Of a stretch of DNA of 64,000 nt, positions 43,634 through 52,798 are shown one piece after another. Source of the DNA: Rudanella lutea DSM 19387. Lineage in GTDB: Bacteria > Bacteroidota > Bacteroidia > Cytophagales > Spirosomataceae. The notes beneath the pieces are model-generated. The model was given only the letters and a program-made list of their open reading frames with translations. It had not been told where the DNA came from and searched no databases. Position 1 is the first letter of the stretch; every line of letters starts with the position of its first letter. Both the position numbers and the translations under genes were made by a program. Location of the stretch: assembly GCF_000383955.1 (NCBI RefSeq), contig NZ_KB913013.1, positions 3,061,194 through 3,125,193 of the forward strand, written 5' to 3'.

Positions 43634-45130
43634 TTAATCCTCCCAATCAAACGACCGCTCAACGGCTTTGCTCCAGCCCCGTAGCAAGCGCGCGCGGGTG
43701 GGCTCGTCGAGATTCGGCTGGTATGTTTTGCTGACTCCCCAATTCAGGCACAGGTCGTCGGTATTTTTCCAGTACCCTACCGCCAGGCCAGCCGCGTAAG
43801 CAGCCCCCAAAGCAGTGGTTTCGGTGATGGTTGGGCGTACCACCGGCACATCGAGAATATCAGACTGAAACTGCATGAGGAGGTTATTGAGGGTCATTCC
43901 CCCGTCGACACGCAGTGAGCTCAGTTCCATACCAGCATCCTGCTCCATCGCCCGAACAACGTCGTAGGTCTGGTAAGCAGTGGCTTCGAGCACCGCCCGG
44001 GCAATATGCCCTTTATTGACAAACCGGGTCAGGCCGGCCACCACCCCGCGCGCGTTGGCTTTCCAGTAGGGTGCATACAGGCCCGAAAAAGCCGGCACAA
44101 AATACGCCCCGCCATTATCGTCGACGGTTTTGGCCAGCGTTTCTACGTCAGCACTGTTTTTGATCATGCCCAGGTTATCGCGTAACCACTGCACCAACGC
44201 GCCTGTAATAGCCACGCTTCCTTCGAGAGCGTAGTTGACTGGCTCATTGCCAAATTTATAGGCAACGGTTGTAAGCAGTCCGCAGGTCGACTCGCGTAAT
44301 TCAGTACCCGTGTTGAGCAGTAAAAAGCATCCTGTACCGTACGTATTTTTGGCCTGACCGGGCTCAAAGCAGGTTTGCCCCACCAAAGCCGCGTGCTGAT
44401 CGCCCAGAATACCGGCCACAGGCACACCCGGCATTACCTCCGAGGCCACCATGCCGTAGACCTCGCTACTTGAGCGGATAGTCGGCAGCATGGCACGTGG
44501 AATATTGAAATCGCGCAGAAGGTCATCGTCCCAATCAAGGGTGCGGAGGTTCATCAGCTGGGTCCGGCTGGCATTGGTCACATCAGTAATGTGTAACCCT
44601 CCCTGCGGGCCACCGGTCAGATTCCAGGTAACAAACGTGTCCATTGTCCCGAAGAGCGCATCGCCCCGCTCGGCATCGGCCCGCAAACCGGCCACGTTAT
44701 CGAGCAGCCAGCGTAGCTTGAGGCCACTGAAGTAAGTAGCCAACGGCAGGCCGGTTTGCGCCCGAAACCGGTCTTGTCCACCCGTAGCCGAAAACGAGTT
44801 GACCAGATCGCCGGTGCGGGTATCCTGCCAAACCAGCGCATTATAATAGGGTTTTCCGGTTTTCCGGTTCCAGACCACCGTGGTTTCGCGTTGGTTGGTA
44901 ATCCCGATTGCCTCAATATCGTTGGCGTGGAGTTTGGCCTTGATGCGGGCGAGGGCAATTACTTCGAGGGTATTTTTCCAGATTTCCTCGGGGTCATGCT
45001 CAACCCAGCCGGGCTGCGGGTAAATCTGCTTGTGTTCTTTCTGCGCCAGAGCCACAATGGTACCCTGCCGGTCGAAAACAATGCAGCGAGTACTGGTAGT
45101 GCCCTGATCAATAGCGGCAACGTAAGACAT
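43634..45130 (-). CDS. glpK: Glycerol kinase
   Basis: ATP-dependent phosphorylation of glycerol to glycerol 3-phosphate, the substrate of GlpD encoded nearby. 498 residues of the FGGY kinase family. [18 protein letters not shown] opens the ATPase fold. [56 protein letters not shown] and [19 protein letters not shown] complete the set. No glycerol facilitator gene is adjacent. Confidence 0.97.
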   Translation of the reverse strand: MSYVAAIDQGTTSTRCIVFDRQGTIVALAQKEHKQIYPQPGWVEHDPEEIWKNTLEVIALARIKAKLHANDIEAIGITNQRETTVVWNRKTGKPYYNALVWQDTRTGDLVNSFSATGGQDRFRAQTGLPLATYFSGLKLRWLLDNVAGLRADAERGDALFGTMDTFVTWNLTGGPQGGLHITDVTNASRTQLMNLRTLDWDDDLLRDFNIPRAMLPTIRSSSEVYGMVASEVMPGVPVAGILGDQHAALVGQTCFEPGQAKNTYGTGCFLLLNTGTELRESTCGLLTTVAYKFGNEPVNYALEGSVAITGALVQWLRDNLGMIKNSADVETLAKTVDDNGGAYFVPAFSGLYAPYWKANARGVVAGLTRFVNKGHIARAVLEATAYQTYDVVRAMEQDAGMELSSLRVDGGMTLNNLLMQFQSDILDVPVVRPTITETTALGAAYAAGLAVGYWKNTDDLCLNWGVSKTYQPNLDEPTRARLLRGWSKAVERSFDWED

Positions 45131-45289
45131 GAGTCAGTAAGGGTTTATTGCTAAACCACAAACTTGCCGATTGTTTGGGACTGTATCAAGTGTCGGGCCG
45201 TTGCGTGCGTGCAATATGCGCACACGGCCGCCTAACCCGTTGTGGGCGGGGAATCGTTACAACCAAACGAATGAGAAGAAACAGATTGG

Positions 45290-45937
45290 CTACCGCAAAT
45301 CGTCGGGGGTGGTGATTTTGATGTTGGCGTAGTCCCCTTCGATCAGGGTGATCGGAAAATGAGCGTATTCGAGTACGCTGGCGCAGTCGGTAAAGAAAGG
45401 CTGCTCCTCTACGGCAAACGCCTGCCGAAACCAATCGAGCCGGAACGTCTGCGGAGTTTGCACGAGCCTTACCCGGCTCCGGTCTACGGCCTCACTTCGC
45501 CCCTCTTCATCAACGAGCCGCACCGAGTCTTTGGCCGGTACGCAGGTGACCGCGCTCCCGGTTTGGGCCGCCGTTTCAAAGCCCCGGCGGATAATATCGG
45601 TCGATACAAAAGGGCGCACCCCGTCGTGCACGGCCACAAACCCCTCAGGTGCATCGATAGCCGCCAACCCATTCCGTACGGATTGGAACCGCGAGGCCCC
45701 GCCAATAACGGTTTGTACCGGTACATCGAACCCATGCTCGGCGCACAGGGCCTGCCAGGTTTCGAGGTCGCGGGCGGGCAACACCAGTATAATGCGCAGA
45801 TCGGGTGAATAGGCCCGAAATTGTTCGAGGGTATGCTGCAGGATAGGCTTGCCGTTGAGCAGCAAAAATTGCTTGGCTACTGCCGACTGCATACGGCTGC
45901 CACTGCCCCCGGCAACAATGATCGCGTAGTGGGTCAT
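45290..45937 (-). CDS. ispD: 2-C-methyl-D-erythritol 4-phosphate cytidylyltransferase
   Basis: MEP-pathway enzyme making CDP-methylerythritol for isoprenoids, including the carotenoids implied by crtZ. 215 residues; AIIVAGGSGSRMQSAVAKQFLLLNGKPIL is the nucleotide-binding loop, VAVHDGVRPFVS the metal/CTP site and RLVQTPQTFRLDWFRQAF the C-terminal block. The start at 45937 is chosen because the longer frame reads into the neighbouring inverted repeat. It is downstream of queA on the same strand. Confidence 0.95.
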   Translation of the reverse strand: MTHYAIIVAGGSGSRMQSAVAKQFLLLNGKPILQHTLEQFRAYSPDLRIILVLPARDLETWQALCAEHGFDVPVQTVIGGASRFQSVRNGLAAIDAPEGFVAVHDGVRPFVSTDIIRRGFETAAQTGSAVTCVPAKDSVRLVDEEGRSEAVDRSRVRLVQTPQTFRLDWFRQAFAVEEQPFFTDCASVLEYAHFPITLIEGDYANIKITTPDDLR

Positions 45938-45946
45938 AAGGAAAAA

Positions 45947-46062
45947 AGGAGTGAGGAGATAGAAGTGAGAAGTGAGGAGTTGCTGACGCCTGAACATTAC
46001 TTTCGCGTCAGCAACTCCTCACCGCCGGGCGACCCCGCCCTCACTTCTATCTCCTCACTCCT
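45947..46062. repeat. Long inverted repeat between queA and ispD
   Basis: The left arm starts aggagtgaggagatagaagt and ends gttgctgacgc (45947-45989). The right arm (46005-46062) is its complement, apart from a GC-rich insertion of about 16 bases (around 46022-46038). It lies between two co-directional genes. Confidence 0.85.
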
Positions 46063-46067
46063 AAACG

Positions 46068-47111
46068 TTAGATAATCAGCATAGCGTCGCCGTAACTGAA
46101 GAAGCGGTATTTCTCTTTGATGGCCGTTTGGTACACCTCCTTCATGAACTCATGGCCACCAAACGCACTTGCCATCATAATCAGAATGGACTCAGGCAGG
46201 TGGAAGTTGGTCAGCAGGGCGTTGGCAATCTTGAAATCGTAAGGCGGGAAGATAAACCGGTCGGTCCAGCCTTCAACGGGCTTCAACCGGCTATTGGCCG
46301 ACACCGACGACTCAATTGCCTTGAGCGACGTAGTGCCGATGGCACACACCCGCTTACCCGCATCGAGGGCGGTGTTGACAATCTGAGCCGAGTCAGACGG
46401 GATAGCGTAGTTTTCCGAATCTGTCTTGTGCTTGGTCAGGTCTTCTACATCGACCTGCCGGAACGTACCGAGGCCCACGTGCAGGGTGATCGGGGCAAAA
46501 TGAATGCCTTTGATCTCCATACGCTTCATCATGGCTTTGGTGAAGTGCAGACCAGCCGTTGGTGCCGCTACAGCGCCTACATGTTCGGCAAAAACGGTCT
46601 GATACCGCTCACGGTCGGCATCTTCGGTTTCGCGCTTGATTTCGCGGGGCAGTGGCATCTCGCCCAGTTCGTCAACTGCTTTCATGAACTCTTCATGCGA
46701 GCCATCGAACAAAAACCGGATCGTGCGTCCCCGAGAGGTTGTATTATCGATTACCTCGGCCACCAGATCGCTGTCGCCGAAATAAAGTTTGTTACCAACA
46801 CGAATTTTGCGGGCAGGGTCCACCAGTACATCCCACAGTTTCATTTCGCGATTGAGCTCGCGTAGCAGGAACACCTCGATCTTGGCCCCGGTCTTCTCTT
46901 TATTGCCGTACAATCGCGCCGGAAACACCTTGGTGTTGTTAATCACCATGACGTCGCCGTCGTCGAAATAGCTCAGCAGATCAGAGAACATTTTGTGTTC
47001 GATTTGCTTTGTCTTGCGGTGCACTACCATTAAGCGTGCTTCACCGCGCTCCGCCGGATACTTTGCGATCAGGCTCTCAGGCAAGTCGAACCTAAATTCA
47101 GATAGCTTCAT
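46068..47111 (-). CDS. queA: S-adenosylmethionine:tRNA ribosyltransferase-isomerase QueA
   Basis: Transfers and isomerises the ribosyl group of SAM to 7-aminomethyl-7-deazaguanine in tRNA, making epoxyqueuosine. 347 residues: [63 protein letters not shown] and [19 protein letters not shown] are signature blocks. Length is normal. An exact -7 element TATATTTG lies 46 bases upstream of the start. The small unknown gene at 47257 ends upstream, with a terminator between. Confidence 0.97.
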   Translation of the reverse strand: MKLSEFRFDLPESLIAKYPAERGEARLMVVHRKTKQIEHKMFSDLLSYFDDGDVMVINNTKVFPARLYGNKEKTGAKIEVFLLRELNREMKLWDVLVDPARKIRVGNKLYFGDSDLVAEVIDNTTSRGRTIRFLFDGSHEEFMKAVDELGEMPLPREIKRETEDADRERYQTVFAEHVGAVAAPTAGLHFTKAMMKRMEIKGIHFAPITLHVGLGTFRQVDVEDLTKHKTDSENYAIPSDSAQIVNTALDAGKRVCAIGTTSLKAIESSVSANSRLKPVEGWTDRFIFPPYDFKIANALLTNFHLPESILIMMASAFGGHEFMKEVYQTAIKEKYRFFSYGDAMLII

Positions 47112-47157
47112 AAGCGTATTAGCCCCAAATAATCAACCCGTTATAACAAAAAGTTTG

Positions 47158-47165
47158 CAAATATA
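47158..47165 (-). promoter_or_regulatory. -7 element (TATATTTG) for queA
   Basis: Exact TAnnTTTG on the minus strand, 46 bases before the start codon at 47111. It follows the terminator of the upstream gene. Confidence 0.6.
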
Positions 47166-47171
47166 CAACGC

Positions 47172-47203
47172 AAAAACCCGGATGCTTCTTTTTCTCCGGG
47201 TTT
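47172..47203 (-). terminator. Hairpin terminator of the 116-residue unknown gene
   Basis: Stem aaaacccgga/tccgggtttt with a loop of about 12 bases; on the minus strand it is followed by Ts, some 50 bases after the stop codon at 47257. Confidence 0.8.
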
Positions 47204-47256
47204 TACTTGCAATTTTCGCAATTATGTTCTAAACGCTCACTTTTTTTAAATAGGAA

Positions 47257-47607
47257 TTACTCGTGCCCAAGCGGCTGCACAGATCCTTCCGTATTGACCG
47301 TAGGCCGCTCACCGACGTTGAACTTAGCCATCAACTCGGCCGAAACCTCGTTAGCATATGTGCCCTGCGCCGATACAAATAGCCCTTTTTGACCTGCCTT
47401 GGTCGTAATGGCATATAGTGTCATTTCGTCGCCGGGGTCAGAGGTGCCTTCAAATCGGTGAAACTCATCGACCATAAATTCGTCGCCCCGCACACGCATG
47501 TCGGTACCGGCTACGGTCAGATAGTCGGCATGGGGAGAAAACTCGTAGCTGTAGCCCCGAGCGCGGAGGTTTTCCATCGCTTCGGTTAGGGTGGTGAAGT
47601 AATTCAT
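47257..47607 (-). CDS. Small conserved unknown protein
   Basis: 116 residues, starting MNYFTTLTEAMENLRARGYSYEFSPHADYLTV. The segment FMVDEFHRFEGTSDPGDEMTLYAITTKAGQKGLFVSAQGTYANE resembles short Bacteroidota proteins that databases often label phosphoribosylpyrophosphate synthetase. It has none of the motifs of that enzyme, so I do not adopt the name. No signal peptide or membrane segment. Function unknown. Confidence 0.75.
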   Translation of the reverse strand: MNYFTTLTEAMENLRARGYSYEFSPHADYLTVAGTDMRVRGDEFMVDEFHRFEGTSDPGDEMTLYAITTKAGQKGLFVSAQGTYANEVSAELMAKFNVGERPTVNTEGSVQPLGHE

Positions 47608-47685
47608 GACGTTGGTACGTTGTTGTTTACCGATTAACCACCAGCCTGCCAGATGGTTTTTGAAGGTTACGGACTGGTCTTTTTC

Positions 47686-47720
47686 AGAGCTGTCATCCTA
47701 TTTAGAAGAATGACAGTTCT
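47686..47720. repeat. Imperfect hairpin of the agctgtcat family
   Basis: agagctgtcat and atgacagttct flank a short loop. It shares its core with the paired elements at 51849-51933 and lies 25 bases from the next hairpin. Confidence 0.7.
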
Positions 47721-47744
47721 GTGTTTTACCGACTCGCTCACTAG

Positions 47745-47795
47745 CCTTTTGTAGAGATGTCATCTTGTTTGGAAAGATGACATCTCTACAAAAGG
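47745..47795. repeat. Perfect 22-bp hairpin element
   Basis: Arms ccttttgtagagatgtcatc... and its exact complement (22 bases) with a 7-base loop. It ends 3 bases beyond the DUF72 stop codon at 47799. Confidence 0.9.
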
Positions 47796-47798
47796 CAT

Positions 47799-48737
47799 CT
47801 AAAACAAACTCCCCTGTACCAGTTGCGGCTGAATTTGGGGCTCGCGGAGGTTCAGCCCGCAACATTCGTTAAGTTGCCGCACCCAGTACCGGATCAGCTC
47901 GGGGGCGGTATCGTTGTCACCACCGCCGTGCACAAACAGGTAGGCGGTTTGCAGGCCCTTGTCGAACCAGGTTTTTAGGCGTTGCACCCAGGCATCGGTA
48001 CGGGTGTAGTCAGACGGGTGCCCCTCGTTAGCAATGAACCGAAGCGTAAGCACGGGGCTACTCAGCCCCATATGCAACACATCGCGCCGACCCGCTACGT
48101 CGGTGATAACCACATGCCGATGCAGGCCATGCAGTTTTTCGAGCGTGGTTGGCCAGACATCTTTTTTAAACCAGTCGGGGTGCCGAAACTCCACGGCCAC
48201 ATCGAGTTCGTCGGGGAGGTTGGTCAGGTATGTTTCCAGAATCGGCCACTTGTCGGGGGCAAACTGAGGGGGCAATTGCAGAAACGACATCCCCAGGTTT
48301 TCTTCCAGGCCCATGATGGCATTCACAAACTCATCGGTGAGGGCTTCAGACGCCACCAGCATCCGTTCGTGGCTGATCAGTTGTGGGAACTTAGGGCAAT
48401 ATACGAAGCCTCCCTGCTCGGCCGTACGGGTGCTGGCACCGGCAATGGCCTCGGTACGCCATTTGGTAATCATGGCGGGCGTCGGAATCTGGTAGTGCGT
48501 CAGGTTTAGCTCAATGGTATTGAACTGCCGGGTGTAGTGGTGCAAAAAGTCGCGCTCCTTAGCCGTAGTCGGGTATATTTTCCCAACGTACTGCCGGTTG
48601 GCCCAGATAGGCCCGCCGATGTAGACCGTGGGTCGGGGCGCGGGCATGGCCTGACTCCAGATCTGGGCATTGAACGCCTGACCGGGCGGCAACGCGAAGT
48701 TGATCTGATCAATGTTGGCGGCTTTTCCGAATTCCAT
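47799..48737 (-). CDS. DUF72 family TIM-barrel-like protein
   Basis: 312 residues of the DUF72 (YecE) family. YIGGPIWANRQYVGKIYPTTAKERDFLHHYTRQFNTIELNLTHY, FVYCPKFPQLISHERML, LGMSFLQLPPQFAPD and VAVEFRHPDWF are conserved. Function is unknown; a TIM-barrel fold with a possible nucleic-acid or metal link has been proposed for relatives. A perfect 22-bp hairpin lies directly after its stop codon. Confidence 0.9.
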   Translation of the reverse strand: MEFGKAANIDQINFALPPGQAFNAQIWSQAMPAPRPTVYIGGPIWANRQYVGKIYPTTAKERDFLHHYTRQFNTIELNLTHYQIPTPAMITKWRTEAIAGASTRTAEQGGFVYCPKFPQLISHERMLVASEALTDEFVNAIMGLEENLGMSFLQLPPQFAPDKWPILETYLTNLPDELDVAVEFRHPDWFKKDVWPTTLEKLHGLHRHVVITDVAGRRDVLHMGLSSPVLTLRFIANEGHPSDYTRTDAWVQRLKTWFDKGLQTAYLFVHGGGDNDTAPELIRYWVRQLNECCGLNLREPQIQPQLVQGSLF

Positions 48738-49166
48738 GACTTTGAGGATGAAGTGTTTGCTCGTACTGGATGACCACCGGGCGGCCCCGCTCTCGTTCAG
48801 AACGATGTCATCTATTAAGAATCAGAAATTTACACCTTTTGTTTTTGACAAAACAGCCCGTTTACGAACTAAAATTAGGGTGTCGGCAACGACGCTCCAA
48901 AACCAATTATCGGTTAAAAACCGGCCGACTCGGGGCCTTTGGGCTACCCGTGTCATCCATCGGTACGGGGAGCTTTACGTAAGCGATTGTGTCTGACGGC
49001 CGTAAAGAACAACTCCCAACCATCCGCTGTTGCGCTCATTTATATCCTCGCGGGCGACCGTACCGCCGGTTATTTGTCGGAGGGGGTTATTTTTGCACCT
49101 TATATTCGTAAATCAGAACGCGGCCGGTCGGTGAGCCGGTGTTGCTTCTGGACAATTTCGCGCAGC
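48738..49166. other. Intergenic region between divergent DUF72 and valS
   Basis: About 430 bases without a supported gene. The frame of valS is open back to 48939 but this part has no typical ValS sequence. The only clear signal is the valS -7 element at 49088-49095. A small inverted stretch (aaccggc/gccggt) and an AT-rich patch at 48810-48890 are the only other marks seen. Confidence 0.6.
49088..49095 (+). promoter_or_regulatory. -7 element (TATTTTTG) for valS
   Basis: Exact TAnnTTTG, 71 bases before the ATG at 49167. It lies inside the longer open frame and so supports the downstream start. Confidence 0.6.
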
Positions 49167-51845
49167 ATGATCGCTAAAACGTATAATCCCAGAGACGTCG
49201 AAGAAAAGTGGTACCAATACTGGATCGACAACCAGCTGTTCAAGTCGGTTCCTGATGAGCGGGAGCCGTACACCATCGTGATTCCGCCCCCCAACGTGAC
49301 GGGCGTGCTTCACATGGGCCACATGCTCAACAATACGATTCAGGATGTGCTGATTCGGAAAGCCCGCATGGAAGGCAAAAACGCCTGCTGGGTGCCCGGC
49401 ACCGACCACGCCAGTATTGCCACCGAAGCGAAGGTGGTGAACATGCTCAAAGAACAGGGCATCAAGAAAACCGACCTTACCCGCGACGAGTTTCTGCGCT
49501 ATGCCTGGGAATGGAAAGAGAAATACGGCGGCATTATTCTGAAACAGCTGCGCAAGCTGGGCGCATCCTGCGACTGGGACCGGACGCGCTTCACGATGGA
49601 GCCCGACCTGTACGACTCGGTCATTGATGTATTTATCGACCTCTACCAGAAAGGCAAAATTTACCGGGGCGTCCGGATGGTGAACTGGGACCCACAAGGG
49701 CTCACGGCCGTATCCGACGAGGAGGTAATCATGAAGGAAATCCAGCAGAAGCTGGTGTACATTAAATATGAGGTAAAAGGAGAAGGGAAAATGGAAAAAG
49801 GGAGCGAAGGCCCTTCTTCTACCTTCATCACCATCGCTACGGTTCGGCCGGAGACCATCATGGCTGATTCGGCGATCTGTGTGAACCCGAACGACGAACG
49901 CTACCGGCACCTGATTGGCAAACAGGCCCTGATTCCGCTCATCAACCGGCCCATCCCGATTATTGCCGATGAGTACGTGACGATGGACTTCGGAACGGGT
50001 TGCCTCAAGGTTACGCCCGCCCACGACCCCAACGATTATGAGTTGGGGATTAAGCACAAACTGCCCGTCATCGACATTCTGAACGACAACGGCACGCTGA
50101 ACGAAAAAGCGCAGATTCTGGTCGGGAAAGATCGGTTTGCGGCCCGCAAAGAGATTATCGCGTTGCTGGAAGAAGCGGGGCACCTCGAAAAGACCGAAGA
50201 ATACAAGTCGAACGTAGGGTACTCGGAGCGGACCAACGCCGTGATTGAGCCGAAGCTGTCGTTGCAGTGGTTCCTGAAAATGGATCAGATTGCGAAGCCC
50301 GCCCTCGAAAACGTGATGAACGACACGATTCAGCTGGTACCGCCCAAGTTCAAAAATATGTACCGGGCCTGGATGGAAAACCCGCACGACTGGTGCATTA
50401 GCCGCCAACTGTGGTGGGGACAACAGATTCCGGCGTTTTACCTGAAAGACGGCACCATTATCGTGGCCAAAAACAAGCGCGAGGCTCTGCGCAAAGCGCA
50501 GCGCGAGTATCAGCTGTTTGCCCTTACTGAGCAGGACCTGACGCAGGACGAAGACGTACTCGATACCTGGTTCTCGTCGTGGCTGTGGCCCATCACGGTG
50601 TTCAACGGCCTGAAAGAGCCAAACAACGCCGAAATCAACTACTACTACCCAACTAACGACCTCGTTACGGGCTTCGACATTATTTTCTTCTGGGTTGCCC
50701 GCATGATCATGGCTGGGTACGAGTACCGGCAGGAGCGTCCGTTCCGCAACGTGTATTTCACGGGGATGGTACGCGACAAGCAGGGCCGCAAAATGTCGAA
50801 ACAACTGGGCAACAGCCCCGACCCGCTCGACCTGATCGAAGTATTCGGGGCCGACGGCGTCCGGACGGGGATGCTCTTCAGCTCGGCGGCCGGCAACGAC
50901 CTGTTGTTCGACGAAAAACTGTGCGAGCAGGGCCGGAACTTCAACAACAAAATCTGGAACGCCTTCCGGTTGGTGAAGGGATGGACGGTTGACAACGAAC
51001 AACGGACAACGAACAACGAGCAACGGTCCGACGCACTGATGGCAATTCAGTGGTTTGGGGCACGGCTGAATGCGACGCTGACTGAGGTGGAAGACCATTT
51101 CAGCAAGTTCCGGATTTCGGACGCTCTGCAAAGCATTTACAAGCTCATTTGGGACGATTTCTGCTCGCAGTACCTCGAAATGATTAAGCCAGCCTACGAT
51201 CAGGAGGCCAATGGGTCGCTGCCGATTGATGCGGCTACCTACGAGGCTACGGTCGGGTTCTTCGAGCAACTGTTGCAGTTGGCGCATCCGTTTATGCCGT
51301 TCATTACGGAAGAAATCTGGCAGCAACTGGGTGAGCGCGAAACCGGTGCCAGCATTTGCGTGGCTCCATACCCGAAAGCCGGTGAGGTAGACGCGCAAAT
51401 CATCGCTGATTTTGCCATTCTGACCGAGGCCGTCAGCACAATCCGCAACCTGCGCTCCTCGAAAGGGTTGTCGCCCCGGATCGAGCTGCCGTTGGCCATC
51501 CGGACCGAAACCCCCGACCGCTACCGGCCGCTCGAAGGGCTGTTTGCGAAGCTGGCCAACGTGGTCGATATTCAGTACGTGACCGAAAAAGCCCCCGGAA
51601 CGCCCTTCCTGATTAAGTCCGACGAATTTTTTGTGAACGTAGCGGGCGAGGTAGACGAGGAAGCCGAACTGGCCGAAGCGCGCAAGGAGCTGGAATACCT
51701 CACCGGTTTCCGCGATTCGGTACAGAAAAAACTCGCCAACGAGAAGTTTGTAGCCAACGCCAAGCCCGACGTGGTGGAGCGCGAACGCCAGAAACTGGCC
51801 GATGCCGAAGCCAAAATCAAGGCGCTGGAAGAGCGGGTTAAATAA
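49167..51845 (+). CDS. valS: Valyl-tRNA synthetase
   Basis: Class I aminoacyl-tRNA synthetase, 892 residues from the ATG at 49167. MIAKTYNPRDVEEKWYQYWIDNQLF is the usual N-terminus; HMGH is at 49-52, the editing domain follows (about 190-410), and KMSKQ lies near residue 541. The C-terminal coiled coil (ELAEARKELEYLTGFRDSVQKKL) is typical of ValS. The open frame extends 76 codons upstream, but a promoter element and family length favour this start. Elements at 51849-51933 follow directly. Confidence 0.97.
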   Translation: MIAKTYNPRDVEEKWYQYWIDNQLFKSVPDEREPYTIVIPPPNVTGVLHMGHMLNNTIQDVLIRKARMEGKNACWVPGTDHASIATEAKVVNMLKEQGIKKTDLTRDEFLRYAWEWKEKYGGIILKQLRKLGASCDWDRTRFTMEPDLYDSVIDVFIDLYQKGKIYRGVRMVNWDPQGLTAVSDEEVIMKEIQQKLVYIKYEVKGEGKMEKGSEGPSSTFITIATVRPETIMADSAICVNPNDERYRHLIGKQALIPLINRPIPIIADEYVTMDFGTGCLKVTPAHDPNDYELGIKHKLPVIDILNDNGTLNEKAQILVGKDRFAARKEIIALLEEAGHLEKTEEYKSNVGYSERTNAVIEPKLSLQWFLKMDQIAKPALENVMNDTIQLVPPKFKNMYRAWMENPHDWCISRQLWWGQQIPAFYLKDGTIIVAKNKREALRKAQREYQLFALTEQDLTQDEDVLDTWFSSWLWPITVFNGLKEPNNAEINYYYPTNDLVTGFDIIFFWVARMIMAGYEYRQERPFRNVYFTGMVRDKQGRKMSKQLGNSPDPLDLIEVFGADGVRTGMLFSSAAGNDLLFDEKLCEQGRNFNNKIWNAFRLVKGWTVDNEQRTTNNEQRSDALMAIQWFGARLNATLTEVEDHFSKFRISDALQSIYKLIWDDFCSQYLEMIKPAYDQEANGSLPIDAATYEATVGFFEQLLQLAHPFMPFITEEIWQQLGERETGASICVAPYPKAGEVDAQIIADFAILTEAVSTIRNLRSSKGLSPRIELPLAIRTETPDRYRPLEGLFAKLANVVDIQYVTEKAPGTPFLIKSDEFFVNVAGEVDEEAELAEARKELEYLTGFRDSVQKKLANEKFVANAKPDVVERERQKLADAEAKIKALEERVK

Positions 51846-51848
51846 GCG

Positions 51849-51933
51849 GAGCTGTCATCTCATTTGGAGAGATGACAGCTCTTTTTAGTGGACTTATTCA
51901 GAGCTGTCATCTCTCCAAATGAGATGACAGCTC
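51849..51933. repeat. Two 33-bp hairpins that are exact reverse complements of each other
   Basis: 51849-51881 reads gagctgtcatct, loop catttggag, agatgacagctc. 51901-51933 is its exact reverse complement, loop included. The whole can fold either as two small hairpins or as one large one. It lies 3 bases after valS and 15 bases before prmA. Confidence 0.93.
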
Positions 51934-51948
51934 GGGCTTTTCCCAATT

Positions 51949-52782
51949 ATGAATTATACCGAACTAAAATTAACCCTCTCACCCGACTACGCCGATATCC
52001 TCACAGCCGAGCTGGCCGAGCTGGGTTTTGAGTCGTTTGTGGAAACCGACGAGGGCCTCAATGCGTACATCATTGAGCCCGATTTCGACGAGGCTGCCGT
52101 GCAGGAAGTTATTGACCGCTACGCGCTGCAAACCGCAATAGTCTATGAGGTTACATCGTTAGAAAAGCGTAACTGGAATGCCGAATGGGAGCAGAGTTAT
52201 CAGCCGATTGAAGTAGGTCAGGCGGTGCGGGTGCGGGCGTCGTTTCACGAACCCGACCCGGCTTTCCAATTCGATCTGGTCATCAATCCGAAAATGTCGT
52301 TCGGAACGGGGCACCACGAAACCACCGCCATGATGCTCGAACACCAGCTGAGCATCGACCATGCAGGCAAATCGGTGCTCGACGTGGGTAGCGGCACCGG
52401 AATTCTGGCAATTCTGGCTGCCCGCATGGGAGCCGCGCCCGTAGTTGCGTTCGATATTGAAGAGTGGGCCGTAGAAAACGCGCAGGAAAACGCTGCTCTG
52501 AACGATTGCGCAGCCATCCGGGTGTTTCAGGGCACCATTGCCGATGTTGATACCGCCGACCGGTACGATATTGTGCTGGCGAACATCAACCGCAACGTGC
52601 TACTGACCGAAATCCCGACGTATGCGGCCCTGATGAATCCCGGCGGCTGCTTACTGGTGAGCGGCTTCTACGAGCACGATGCCGCCGATATCGACGCTAA
52701 GGCGCGGGAAGCGGGCTTGCGTTCGGTTGGCCGAAAAACACAGAATGGGTGGTGCTCGTTGGTTTTTGCCAACCCCGCCTAA
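51949..52782 (+). CDS. prmA: Ribosomal protein L11 methyltransferase PrmA
   Basis: SAM-dependent trimethylation of L11 side chains. 277 residues; the N-terminal substrate domain (about 1-95) precedes MSFGTGHHETTAMMLEHQ and the SAM-binding VLDVGSGTGILAILAARMGA. LANINRNVLLTEIP carries the NPPY-like motif as N-IN, as usual for PrmA. Its end is 16 bases from the next gene, so the two are likely co-transcribed. Confidence 0.95.
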   Translation: MNYTELKLTLSPDYADILTAELAELGFESFVETDEGLNAYIIEPDFDEAAVQEVIDRYALQTAIVYEVTSLEKRNWNAEWEQSYQPIEVGQAVRVRASFHEPDPAFQFDLVINPKMSFGTGHHETTAMMLEHQLSIDHAGKSVLDVGSGTGILAILAARMGAAPVVAFDIEEWAVENAQENAALNDCAAIRVFQGTIADVDTADRYDIVLANINRNVLLTEIPTYAALMNPGGCLLVSGFYEHDAADIDAKAREAGLRSVGRKTQNGWCSLVFANPA

Positions 52783-52798
52783 GTCAACAACACATACG

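Noticed and set aside
45195-45232. GC-rich imperfect hairpin between glpK and ispD, considered as a riboswitch
   Set aside because: Pairing is irregular, it lies in a short divergence-free gap after ispD's upstream neighbour, and no known riboswitch core is visible; at most a weak terminator.
47257-47607. Naming the 116-residue protein phosphoribosylpyrophosphate synthetase
   Set aside because: It is far too short and lacks the PRPP-binding and ATP-binding motifs; the label seems to be a propagated database error.
47686-47795. Adjacent hairpins considered as a CRISPR array or insertion-sequence ends
   Set aside because: Only two units with different stems, no regular spacers, no cas or transposase gene nearby and no target-site duplication.
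48939-49166. In-frame N-terminal extension of valS
   Set aside because: The 76 extra residues do not resemble ValS, and an exact -7 promoter element lies inside them.
49113-51398. Minus-strand open frame of 761 codons opposite valS
   Set aside because: valS on the plus strand has all expected motifs; the antisense frame is open only because of GC-rich codon bias.
52679-52798. In-frame extension of the large exported protein into prmA
   Set aside because: It would bury the signal peptide and overlaps prmA in another frame; ATG at 52799 is far more likely.
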